A stretch of DNA of 64,000 nucleotides from CAVZBW01 sp963778465 (GTDB lineage: Bacteria > Actinomycetota > Acidimicrobiia > Acidimicrobiales > RAAP-2): NCBI GenBank assembly GCA_963778465.1, contig CAVZUK010000003.1, positions 2,542,001 to 2,606,000 of the forward strand, in the 5' to 3' direction. The notes under the pieces are model-generated. The model was given only the letters and a program-made list of their open reading frames with translations, ran no database searches and was not told the DNA's origin. This document shows, piece by piece, positions 54,440 through 63,058 of the stretch (the first letter of the stretch is position 1; each line of letters starts with the position of its first letter). The position numbers and the translations under genes were made by a program.

Positions 54440-56806
54440 TCACTTGCTCCCCCATTTCCAGTCCCGAATCTCGGGCATGTCCTGACCGTGCTTGGCGATA
54501 TATCGCCGGTGCTCGATCAGCTTGTCCTGCATCGTCTGCTTCAGGTAGCTCCCCTTCGCACCGAGTTGCGGCAGCCGATCGATCACGTCCTGGACCAGGT
54601 GGTACCGATCCAGGCGGTTTTGCACCCGCATGTCGAAGGCCGTCGTGATGGTCCCCTCTTCGACGTAGCCCCGGACGTGCAAGTTCTGGTTGGTTCGACG
54701 GTAGGTCAGCCGGTGGATCAGCCACGGGTAGCCATGGAAGGCGAGGATGATGTGCTTGTCCTTGGTGAACAGGGAGTCGTAGTTCGTGTCGCTCAGCCCA
54801 TGGGGGTGCTCCGTATTGGGCTGGAGCTTCATGAGATCGACGATGTTGACCACTCTGATCCGAATTTCGGGCAGATGCTGGCGGAGGATCGAAACGGCAG
54901 CCAGGACTTCCAGGGTGGGCGTGTCGCCGCAGGAGGCCATGATGACGTCGGGTTCGGCGTCCTGGTCGTTGCTGGCCCACTCCCAGACGCCGATCCCTTC
55001 CGTGCAGTGCACGACCGCCGCATCCATGGTGAGCCACTGAGGCATAGGGCGCTTTCCGGCGACCACGACGTTCACGTAGTTCCGGCTGCGCAGGCAGTGA
55101 TCGGCCACCGACAGAAGGCAGTTCGCGTCGGGCGGAAGGTAGACGCGCACGATGTCGGCCTTCTTGTTGACGACCTGGTCGAGAAAGCCGGGGTCCTGAT
55201 GGGTGAAACCGTTGTGGTCTTGCTGCCAGACGTGGGAAACGAGGAGATAGTTCAGCGAGGCGATCTCCCGTCGCCACGGCAGCTGCGAGGTAACTTTCAA
55301 CCACTTGGCGTGCTGGTTGAACATCGAGTCGACGATGTGGATGAAGGCCTCGTAGCAGTTGAACAGTCCATGCCGTCCGGTGAGCAGATAGCCCTCCAGC
55401 CAGCCTTCGCTCTGGTGTTCGCTCAGCATCGAGTCGAGGACGCGTCCGTCGGGCGCGAGGAACTCGTCATTCTCGACCGTTGGGGCGTCCCACTGACGGT
55501 TCGTCGTTTCGAAGACCGCGCCGAGGAGGTTCGAGAGCGTCTCGTCGGGACCGAAGATGCGGAAGTGCCGCCGGCCTTGGTTGAGTGCGACCACGTCACG
55601 GAGGAACTCGCCCAACACCAGCGTGTCTTCGCCGTCGACAGCACCGGGTGACGGCACCTCCAGCGCGTGGGCACAGAAGTCCGGCATCCGCAGGTCCCGC
55701 AGCAGCAAGCCGCCGTTGGCGTGGGGGTTGGCCCCCATCCGTCGGTCTCCCCTCGGCGCCAGCTCGGCCAACTCGGAGACCAGGCGACCCTCTTCATCGA
55801 AGAGCTCGTCGGCCTTGTAGCTCTTCATCCAGCTCTCGAGCAGGTCCACGTGATCGGGGTGCTCCGAATCGACAAGGAGCGGTACCTGGTGGGACCGGAA
55901 CGTGCCCTCGATCTGCAGACCGTCGACGACCTTCGGCCCCGTCCAGCCTTTCGGTGACCGCAGCACGATCACTGGCCAGCGCGGCCGGGTGGTGTCGCCC
56001 GTCTCGCGAGCATGGCTTTGGATTTGTTGGATGCTCTCGATGGCAGCATCCAAAGTGCCGGCCATGAGCCGGTGCATCTCCCGCGGCTCATCGCCTTCCA
56101 CAAAGTGGGGTACCCAGCCGCAGCCTCGAAGGTACTGCTCCAGCTCCTCGTGGGAGATGCGGGCGAGCACGGTCGGGTTGCTGATCTTGTACCCGTTGAG
56201 GTGCAGGATCGGCAGCACAGCCCCGTCCGTGATCGGGTTGAGAAACTTGTTGGATTGCCAGGCGGTGGCCAGCGGTCCGGTCTCTGCCTCGCCGTCGCCG
56301 ATCACGCAGGCGACGACGAGGTCGGGATTGTCGAAGACGGCCCCGAAGGCGTGACTGAGCGAGTAGCCGAGCTCGCCACCCTCGTGAATCGAACCCGGCG
56401 TTGTCGGTGCGACGTGGCTCGAGATCCCGCCGGGAAACGAGAACTGTGTGAACAGCCGCTTCAGTCCAGCCTCGTCCTGGCTGACGTCGGGGTAGATCTC
56501 GCTGTAGGAGCCCTCGAGGTAGGTGTTGGCAACCAGCGCTGGGCCGCCATGCCCCGGGCCGGCGATGTAGAGCATGTCGAGGTCGTACTTCCTGATCACC
56601 CGGTTCAGGTGCACATAGATGAAGTTCTGCCCCGGCGTCGTGCCCCAGTGCCCGACCACGAGGGGCTTCACGTGGGCGAGCTCCAGCGGCTTCTTGAGTA
56701 GCGGATTGTCGTAGAGGTAGATCTGGCCGACCGACAGATAGTTGGCGGCGCGCCAGTAGGCATCCATCTTGTGGAGCAGCTCAGGGGAAACAGCGTTTGT
56801 CGTCAT
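54440..56806 (-). CDS. xfp: Phosphoketolase (xylulose-5-phosphate/fructose-6-phosphate)
   Basis: 788 residues, the normal length. It cleaves xylulose 5-phosphate (and often fructose 6-phosphate) with phosphate to acetyl phosphate and glyceraldehyde 3-phosphate (or erythrose 4-phosphate). Motifs include GPGHGGPALVANTYLEGSYS, the ThDP motif VIGDGEAETGPLATAW and SHVWQQDHNGFTHQDPG. Acetate kinase lies just upstream on the same strand, which would turn acetyl phosphate into acetate and ATP. A palindrome at 56884-56902 lies in its upstream region. Confidence 0.95.
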   Translation of the reverse strand: MTTNAVSPELLHKMDAYWRAANYLSVGQIYLYDNPLLKKPLELAHVKPLVVGHWGTTPGQNFIYVHLNRVIRKYDLDMLYIAGPGHGGPALVANTYLEGSYSEIYPDVSQDEAGLKRLFTQFSFPGGISSHVAPTTPGSIHEGGELGYSLSHAFGAVFDNPDLVVACVIGDGEAETGPLATAWQSNKFLNPITDGAVLPILHLNGYKISNPTVLARISHEELEQYLRGCGWVPHFVEGDEPREMHRLMAGTLDAAIESIQQIQSHARETGDTTRPRWPVIVLRSPKGWTGPKVVDGLQIEGTFRSHQVPLLVDSEHPDHVDLLESWMKSYKADELFDEEGRLVSELAELAPRGDRRMGANPHANGGLLLRDLRMPDFCAHALEVPSPGAVDGEDTLVLGEFLRDVVALNQGRRHFRIFGPDETLSNLLGAVFETTNRQWDAPTVENDEFLAPDGRVLDSMLSEHQSEGWLEGYLLTGRHGLFNCYEAFIHIVDSMFNQHAKWLKVTSQLPWRREIASLNYLLVSHVWQQDHNGFTHQDPGFLDQVVNKKADIVRVYLPPDANCLLSVADHCLRSRNYVNVVVAGKRPMPQWLTMDAAVVHCTEGIGVWEWASNDQDAEPDVIMASCGDTPTLEVLAAVSILRQHLPEIRIRVVNIVDLMKLQPNTEHPHGLSDTNYDSLFTKDKHIILAFHGYPWLIHRLTYRRTNQNLHVRGYVEEGTITTAFDMRVQNRLDRYHLVQDVIDRLPQLGAKGSYLKQTMQDKLIEHRRYIAKHGQDMPEIRDWKWGSK

Positions 56807-56883
56807 GGGATGAGTCTTGAGACCCTTCTGTGAGTACCGGACCGCCCCCCCCTCTACGATCGCGCAAGTCGGGCTGGCCCATT

Positions 56884-56902
56884 AGGGCCGAAGGGCCCTA
56901 TG
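56884..56902. promoter_or_regulatory. Palindrome upstream of xfp (possible DosR-like box or hairpin)
   Basis: TTAGGGCCGAAGGGCCCTA-type inverted repeat about 78-96 nt before the xfp start. Its GGGCC...GGCCC layout recalls DosR/DevR hypoxia boxes, with a TAGAGG -10 candidate about 30 nt downstream. It could equally be an RNA hairpin ending the ackA transcript. Function is inferred only. Confidence 0.35.
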
Positions 56903-57030
56903 AGGTGGCGTTGCCGGGCCCTGCCTTGTTGGCCACGGTCTCGCTGGTCGGGTCGCACCACACACCGCGAATCCGAGTCTCCTGGATAGCCATCCCGACC
57001 CACCACCGGCGCGGTTCCACCGCGGGATTG

Positions 57031-58125
57031 CTAGACGAGCAGCGCACGGACCTGTCGAGCAATCTCAAGATCCTCCCGGGCCTCCACGACGAGCACGGCC
57101 GGCGTGGCCCCGGGGGCGGATACCAGGCGGTCCCCGGAGCGAGCTTCGTTGGTGGCGTCCACGAGCCTCAAGCCGAGAAAAGCGAGGCCCGCGCAGGTGT
57201 CGGCTCGCAACCGGGAGGACGCTTCGCCGGCCCCGCCCGTGAACACGAGGCCGTCGATCCCCTCCATGGCCGCGCACATGGCGGCCACATTGGTCTGGAT
57301 TCGGTACACGTAGACCTCGTAGGCGAGGCGAGCGTCGTGGTTCCCTGCGTCGGCCCTGTCGATGATCTCGCGCAGATCCGCTGACTGGCCCGACAGTCCG
57401 AGCAGCCCCGACTCGCGTTCGAGGATCTCTTCGACATCGGCAGCAGACAGGCCCTTGCGTTGCTGCGCCCACAGCACAAGACCGGGGTCGAGGCTGCCCG
57501 AGCGGGTGGACATGACGAGGCCCTCCATTGGAGTAAACCCCATCGTGGTGTCGACCGAGCGTCCCCATGCCACCGCTGCGAGGGATGCGCCGGCGCCCAA
57601 GTGAGCCGTGACCAAGCGGAGCTGTTCTCTGGGCCTCCGTAGTAGCTCGCTCCCCTGCCGGCTTGCCCATTCGTGACTGAGCCCATGGAAGCCATAACGT
57701 CGGATGCCCCACTGCTCCCGCCACGTCCGGGGCAGTGCGTAGGTGGCTGCCTTCGCGGGCATGTTTGCATGGAAGCTGGTGTCGAAGCAGGCAATCTGGG
57801 GCAGGTTCGGTCGCAACGAACGCAGTGCGTCGATTGCTGCCAAGCTGGGTGGGTTGTGCAGAGGGGCGAGATCGCCGAGCGACCGGAGGGTCCGGTGGAT
57901 CCCGGTGTCGAGCACGACGGGCGCCGTCAGTAGCGAGCCACCATGGACGACCCGATGTCCGGCGGCATCGATCGCCGGACCCTCGTCCAGGAAGGCGGCA
58001 AGTGTCGGGCCGAGATCCTGCCGATTGAGCTGCGGGAGATCCTTGGTCGCAAGTACGGCATCGCCGTCATTGAGGACGCGGAGCTTCAGACTGCTCGAGC
58101 CGGCGTTGACAACGAGGATATGCAC
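57031..58125 (-). CDS. ackA: Acetate kinase
   Basis: 364 residues from GTG 58125, with AAGGTGGGG before it. VVNAGSSSLKLRVL, HRVVHGG, FDTSFHANMP, HLGAGAS and DTTMGFTPMEGLVMSTR are all in place. It makes acetate and ATP from acetyl phosphate. It is slightly shorter than the roughly 400-residue E. coli enzyme. It lies 224 nt upstream of xfp on the same strand. Confidence 0.95.
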   Translation of the reverse strand: MHILVVNAGSSSLKLRVLNDGDAVLATKDLPQLNRQDLGPTLAAFLDEGPAIDAAGHRVVHGGSLLTAPVVLDTGIHRTLRSLGDLAPLHNPPSLAAIDALRSLRPNLPQIACFDTSFHANMPAKAATYALPRTWREQWGIRRYGFHGLSHEWASRQGSELLRRPREQLRLVTAHLGAGASLAAVAWGRSVDTTMGFTPMEGLVMSTRSGSLDPGLVLWAQQRKGLSAADVEEILERESGLLGLSGQSADLREIIDRADAGNHDARLAYEVYVYRIQTNVAAMCAAMEGIDGLVFTGGAGEASSRLRADTCAGLAFLGLRLVDATNEARSGDRLVSAPGATPAVLVVEAREDLEIARQVRALLV

Positions 58126-58437
58126 ACGCCCCCACCTTGCCAAATGGATCGATCACCGATGAATCGACGATTCGTCCGACACTCATCAGGACACGAGGAT
58201 TCGCAGTCGTTCTATCACGAGCACAGTCGCCTTCTTCGGAGCGACGTTCGAGACGTAAACGTCGACAGGCCAGTTCTCGGTGGTTGACTGCAAACCACCC
58301 CTGGCTTGGGAACCTTGCGGACGAGCTGTCCAACGGAGCAGCGCCGTGGCGACCTGCGGGCCGAGAAGGCGCCATTCCGTAGATGCTCTGGCCCCCCTCC
58401 TGCAGGAGTCGCACACCCGTGACAGCGCCGACGCGCT
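58126..58437 (-). other. Gap between the HAD gene and ackA
   Basis: 312 nt without a recognisable gene. GGTGGTT (58279-58285) and AACCACC (58293-58299) form a perfect 7-bp hairpin just after the HAD gene, perhaps its terminator, though no T run follows. GAATCG-A-CGATTC (about 58156-58168) is a small palindrome near the ackA promoter region. Confidence 0.45.
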
Positions 58438-59227
58438 CTACTCCTCCTTTGCCACCAGTAGTCCCTCGGAGAGCCGATCGACGTCCACGTCGTCCAGCGA
58501 CGTGACCACGAGATCCGCTTCGGCTCTGGCCAACATCTCCGCGTCGCCCTCCCGGGCGATACCGAGAGCGGCCATCTCCCCGGCCTTGGCTGCCTCGATG
58601 CCGGAGACAGCATCCTCGACGACGAAGGACTTCTCCGGCGGGCTGCCCAACTCTGCGGCCGCGGTGAGGAAGATCTCGGGGTGGGGCTTCCCGTGGGCGA
58701 AGTTGCGACCCGAGACATCGGCATCGAAGAAGTCGAGGAGGCTCAGCCCGGGTGTCACGAAGTCGTAGCCGAGACCCTGCTCTTCGGCGAAGGCGTCAAG
58801 GCGGATCTGGCGCAGGAACAATCCGGCGTTCTTAGAGGAGGAGGCCGCTGCGATTCGGATCCCCGACGCCCGCGCCGCCGAGCGCGAAGCGTAAGGCGTC
58901 CGGGTAGGCCTCGAACTCCCCCGCCTCGATGAGCTCGATGACCCTGGCCTGCTTGCGGTTGGCGTAGGTGTCCACTCGCTGGTCAGCGTTCGGTACCTCG
59001 AAGTAGTCCAGCACGGCGCGCGCACCGCTCAGGCGCGGCTTGCCAGACATGTATTCCTCGTACACCTGGCGGGTGAATGTCCCAGGCGACCAGGTGGTCT
59101 CATCGCGGACGTCGCGCCAGTCGCCTTCCATCAGCTCCTGAAGCGTCTCCTGCCAGGCCCGCTGGTGCGGAGAGTCGACGAGCACGCCGTCAACATCGAA
59201 GATGGCGCCCTCAAAGCCCGTTGCCAT
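58438..59227 (-). CDS. Beta-phosphoglucomutase-like HAD hydrolase, frameshifted
   Basis: From ATG 59227 (GGAGAG 6 nt upstream) the protein starts GAIFDVDGVLVDS, the HAD motif I with the two aspartates. After ALGGAGVG the homologous text (IRIAAASSSKNAG, then GKPHPEIFLTAAAELG and FVVEDAVSGIEAAKAG) lies in another frame. The length of 790 nt shows one extra base, most simply a fourth G in GGGG near 58857-58860. Repaired, it would be about 262 residues. It follows the GH65 gene with a 1-nt gap, so the pair should make beta-glucose 1-phosphate and convert it to glucose 6-phosphate. Confidence 0.8.
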
Positions 59228-59228
59228 T

Positions 59229-61667
59229 TCAGCTCTCCTTTCCCCCACCTTGGCCCGGCGGTGGGTCGACGAGCGTGAAGCAGTAGCCGTCGCCCGGCGA
59301 CAGCTCCTGGACATCTTCACCGACGCCGACCTTCACCGTCCGGCTGATGCCCTCGGTACGTGCCGTAACTGTGAGTTCTCTGCCACTGAGGTGCACCCAG
59401 ATCGGCATCCCGCGGAACTGCATGTGGAACGACAACCCGTCGAGATGGTCGATCAACCGGGGCGCGAACGAGAGGACGTCGCCGTGGATATCGGTTCCGA
59501 GGTAGCCGCGCTGGATCAGGTCCAGTGTGCCGGACATGACCGCCATATGGATGCCTTCCTTGGTGGTGCCGCCCTGCACGTCGCCGATGTCGCTCTCGAG
59601 CGCCACCAGAAAGCGTTCCCATGAGCTCTCAGGATTCAGCCCAGCAAGGGCGGCGGCGTGCGTGACGAAGCTCAGGGTCGAGCCGTGCGAGGTCCGGTGG
59701 TCGTAGTAGTCGATGTTCTTTTGCGCCGTCTCCGGGCCATAGTCGTAGCCGAGGCGGTCGAACAGTTCGCCAAGCTGTTCCTCGGAGAACAGCAGGAACA
59801 GCATGACAGTGTCGGCTTGCTTTGCGAGCTTGTAGCGAGCGGGGTCGTCGCCTTCCGCTCGGAGGATTCGGTCCATCCTTTGGATCTTGTCGTGGTAGCG
59901 CTCTCGGTAGTCATCCCAGTCGAGGTCGGCGAGCTGCTCGTATCCCTCGAACTGACTGATGATGCCGTCGCCGTGGAATGGGACAAACATCCGGCGGCTC
60001 ATACGCGCCCACGTGGCGACTTCCTCGCTGGTCAGTCCGATCCTGTCCCGCAGCGCCTTGGCTCGACCCGCCGGGAGCAGTTCGAGCACTTTCTGGGCGG
60101 TCTCGCAGATCCAGGCGACCATAACATTTGTGTAGGCGTTGTTGCGGAGACCTCCGCTCTCCGCCCCGGGGTACTTGTCGTGGAACTCATCGGGACCCAT
60201 GACTCCGTGGATCTCGTAGCGATCGCGCTCGGGGTTGTAGTGGGCGAGCGAGGACCAGAATCGTGCGATCTCGAGCGTCATCTCGGCCCCGTGGTCGAGC
60301 ATGAACTCGACATCGCCGGTGGCCTGATAGTAGTGCCAGACGTTGTAGAAAATGGCGGCGCCTACGTGGCGCTGGTTGTGACTGAGGTCGGGCTCCCAGA
60401 GGTCCGAGAGCGGATTGAGGTGGACGACCTGCGTCTCCTCCTGGCCGTCGCTGCCGCTCTGCCACGGATACATCGCACCGCGGTAGCCGGCTGCCCGCGC
60501 CGCCCGGCGAGCCTCGCCCAATCGAAGCGCTCGGTACAGGAGCAGATGCCGTGCGACCTGGGGCAAGCGGAAGTTCAAGAAGGGAAACACGTACAGCTCG
60601 TCCCAGAAGACGTGCCCGCGGTAGGCCTCGCCGTTCAGGCCGCGCGCGACGACGCCGGCGTCGAACTCCGTTGTGTGGCGCGAGCAGACCTGCAGGATGT
60701 GGGCGATGTGCAGCCGGAGTAGAAGCTGCACCCGCGAGTTTCCCGGCAAGACGATGTCGCATTCCTCCCACAGCTCCTCCCACGCGTCACGGTGGTGAGA
60801 GAGAGCTTCGGAGAACCGCGGATATCCGCCGATGGATTTCCCGGCATTTCCGAGCGGCTCGCTGATCGCCCGGTCGTGTGACGTATAGAACGCCACCATC
60901 TTCTCCACCCGCACCGGCACGCCCTGCCGGGCGTCGATACGGAGCACCTGCTGGACGTAGTCCTGCATCTGGTACAGGTTGCGCTCGACCTCGAGCGGCG
61001 CGTCGCCGACGAACACCTGGGTGCGGGCCGCCTCCGCCACGTAAATCCGCGATTGTCGGGTGCGCGCCATCAGTGCGATCACCTCGGGTCCGAACGTCCG
61101 CGGGAGAACCGGATCGAGATGTCGACCTTCCAGCTCACGGTAGCGAGCGACCCCGGCGTTGGTGACACGACCGTCCAGCGCCGTGACAATCTCGAGCTTG
61201 CCCGACCAGTTCTCCGGCGTGAGCGTCCACTCGATCGCCGCCTGGTGGACGTGGGCCATGCTCACGAAGCGGCGGCTGCGCAGTGCGGTCTCTCGGCCGG
61301 ATCGGTCGCGAAAACGCAGAGTACGGAGAAGCATAGCGGTGCGGAAGTCGTACTCGTGGCGGTAGAAGAGCAGCTCGATGTCGTGAAGCCGGACCACCTC
61401 CGCGTCCTCGATGCGAAGCTTTAGCACGGCCCAGTTGGGTAGGTTGACAAGATCCTCGTTGAGCACCGGGAGGCCGCCCATGATCGTCGTCTCCCGGTTG
61501 TACCCGCCATGAGCGTAGGTCCCTGGGTAGTGCACGCCGTCGGCGTCCTCCCATTCCGCGAATCCGCGCGTGCAGAAGTAGCCGTTGCCGGTCGAGGTCA
61601 GCGCTTCTCGTAGGCCTTCCTCGGTGGGCTCATAGCCCTCGTAGCTGATCGTGAAGTTTGGCGTCAT
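59229..61667 (-). CDS. GH65 disaccharide phosphorylase (maltose/trehalose/kojibiose type)
   Basis: 812 residues from ATG 61667. It has an N-terminal beta-sandwich (NGYFCTRGFAEWEDADGVHYPGTYAHGGYNR) and an (alpha/alpha)6 barrel. VMGPDEFHDKY contains the general acid E494. GHVFWDELYVFPFLNFR, KQADTVMLFLLF and SHGSTLSFVTHAALA-like text are family hallmarks. Inverting phosphorolysis gives beta-glucose 1-phosphate plus glucose. Which disaccharide is used cannot be told from sequence alone. The downstream phosphoglucomutase-like gene supports a phosphorylase rather than a hydrolase. Confidence 0.92.
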   Translation of the reverse strand: MTPNFTISYEGYEPTEEGLREALTSTGNGYFCTRGFAEWEDADGVHYPGTYAHGGYNRETTIMGGLPVLNEDLVNLPNWAVLKLRIEDAEVVRLHDIELLFYRHEYDFRTAMLLRTLRFRDRSGRETALRSRRFVSMAHVHQAAIEWTLTPENWSGKLEIVTALDGRVTNAGVARYRELEGRHLDPVLPRTFGPEVIALMARTRQSRIYVAEAARTQVFVGDAPLEVERNLYQMQDYVQQVLRIDARQGVPVRVEKMVAFYTSHDRAISEPLGNAGKSIGGYPRFSEALSHHRDAWEELWEECDIVLPGNSRVQLLLRLHIAHILQVCSRHTTEFDAGVVARGLNGEAYRGHVFWDELYVFPFLNFRLPQVARHLLLYRALRLGEARRAARAAGYRGAMYPWQSGSDGQEETQVVHLNPLSDLWEPDLSHNQRHVGAAIFYNVWHYYQATGDVEFMLDHGAEMTLEIARFWSSLAHYNPERDRYEIHGVMGPDEFHDKYPGAESGGLRNNAYTNVMVAWICETAQKVLELLPAGRAKALRDRIGLTSEEVATWARMSRRMFVPFHGDGIISQFEGYEQLADLDWDDYRERYHDKIQRMDRILRAEGDDPARYKLAKQADTVMLFLLFSEEQLGELFDRLGYDYGPETAQKNIDYYDHRTSHGSTLSFVTHAAALAGLNPESSWERFLVALESDIGDVQGGTTKEGIHMAVMSGTLDLIQRGYLGTDIHGDVLSFAPRLIDHLDGLSFHMQFRGMPIWVHLSGRELTVTARTEGISRTVKVGVGEDVQELSPGDGYCFTLVDPPPGQGGGKES

Positions 61668-62047
61668 GTGCGGTCTATCGGCATCATCGTAAAGGTTGCC
61701 GAAATGGAGGGTGGCCGGGTCATGGACGGCGATTCGAAATCCGCAACAACCGTCGAGGTCACCCGCCAAACCCGCCCGAACGATCTGGCCTGCTCGGTCG
61801 CTACCCCGCTCGTCAATGCGCCGATCCGAGAGCCGGCCCGTCGCACCGTCCGGCGCTGACGCACCCACCGCACGGCAGTGGCACACCCAGCTCCAAGACT
61901 CGAGGACGTCGGTGCCTCGGTTGGTTGACCCTTCGGGCTCTCCTGCGTGGGTTCGGCTGGGACCACAGACGCACACCATCGGAAGCCGCGAGGTGCGCCG
62001 ACCAGCGTTCAGTGGTGGCGGGGTTCACGACCATCAAGTCACGCCGG
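61668..62047 (-). other. Gap between the DHOD-like gene and the GH65 gene
   Basis: 380 nt with no gene that I can support. It should contain the GH65 promoter, but no convincing -10/-35 pair was found. Confidence 0.4.
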
Positions 62048-63058
62048 TCACCACGGGCCGTAGGGGTTCGCGTTCGCCGACCGCAGGGCGATGACGTATC
62101 TCGCGCGCTCGTAAGCCGTCTCGTCCGCACTGGCCGGCACGGCGAGCATCCCGCGCAGCTTGTCGACGGTGGAGAACCCCTTCCGTGCCATCCAGGCGGA
62201 CACGCCGTCGAGCAGCGCGGTCGCGTGCTCCGGGCCGTGGCGCAGGAGCGACGAGGTGGTCATGACGACGTCCGCCCCGGCGAGGAGGTACGCGACGACG
62301 TCCTCCGGTCGCTCGACGCCAGTCGAGGCCGCGAGCGCAGCGCGTACGTGTCCGCGTAGAAGCGCGATCCAGGTGCGCGGGAGCCGGGCCTCGACCGGGC
62401 TCGAGAGCCCGGGGCCGAGCACGATAGCGAGCGACTCGGGGTCGATGTCGGGCTGCAGGAAGCGGTTGAAGAGCACGAGCGCGTCGGCACCGGCCGCGTC
62501 GAGCTGTCGCGCCATCTCGCCAATCGAGCTGAAGTGAGGGCCGATCTTCACTGCGACCGGCACAGTGACGGCTGCCTTCACTCGCTGGAGTATCTCGACG
62601 TGTTGCTGCTCGACTGCGCGGCCCGAAACGTCCACGTTGCCGGCGACGTAGTAAACGTTGAGCTCGATGGCGGCCGCTCCGGCGTCCTGCATCGAGCGTG
62701 CGTAGCTCGTCCAACCGCCCTCCGTAACGCCGTTCAGGCTAGCGATGACGGGAACCTCCACGGCAGCCGCAGCGCGCTCCAGCAGGTTCAGGTAGCGGCG
62801 CGGGCCGGGTTCCTCTCCTGACGTCGTGGGGAAGTACGAGAGGGACTCGGCGAAGCTGTCACTGCCGGCCTCGACGAGGCGAGAGTTCCGCGCTGCCTCC
62901 TCGGCCAGCTCTTCTTCGAACAGCGAGTGGAGCACGACGGCCCCGACACCGGAGTCCGCGAGCCGGCGTACCCCGTCGACGGTGTGCGAGAGCGGCGAGG
63001 GCGAAGCGACGAGCGGGTTGCGCAGCGCGAGCCCCATGTAGTTGGTGGTGAGGTCCAT
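62048..63058 (-). CDS. Dihydroorotate dehydrogenase-like flavoprotein
   Basis: 336 residues from ATG 63058, overlapping the PFOR stop by one base (TGATG). LRNPLVASPSPLS, IASLNGVTEGGW, AIELNVYYVA, VPVAVKIGPHFSS and LVLFNRFLQPD form the FMN-binding barrel of the DHOD family. The form adjacent to pyruvate:ferredoxin oxidoreductase is widespread and its substrate is not established; the text differs from true PyrD. It is cotranscribed with nifJ. Confidence 0.85.
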   Translation of the reverse strand: MDLTTNYMGLALRNPLVASPSPLSHTVDGVRRLADSGVGAVVLHSLFEEELAEEAARNSRLVEAGSDSFAESLSYFPTTSGEEPGPRRYLNLLERAAAAVEVPVIASLNGVTEGGWTSYARSMQDAGAAAIELNVYYVAGNVDVSGRAVEQQHVEILQRVKAAVTVPVAVKIGPHFSSIGEMARQLDAAGADALVLFNRFLQPDIDPESLAIVLGPGLSSPVEARLPRTWIALLRGHVRAALAASTGVERPEDVVAYLLAGADVVMTTSSLLRHGPEHATALLDGVSAWMARKGFSTVDKLRGMLAVPASADETAYERARYVIALRSANANPYGPW

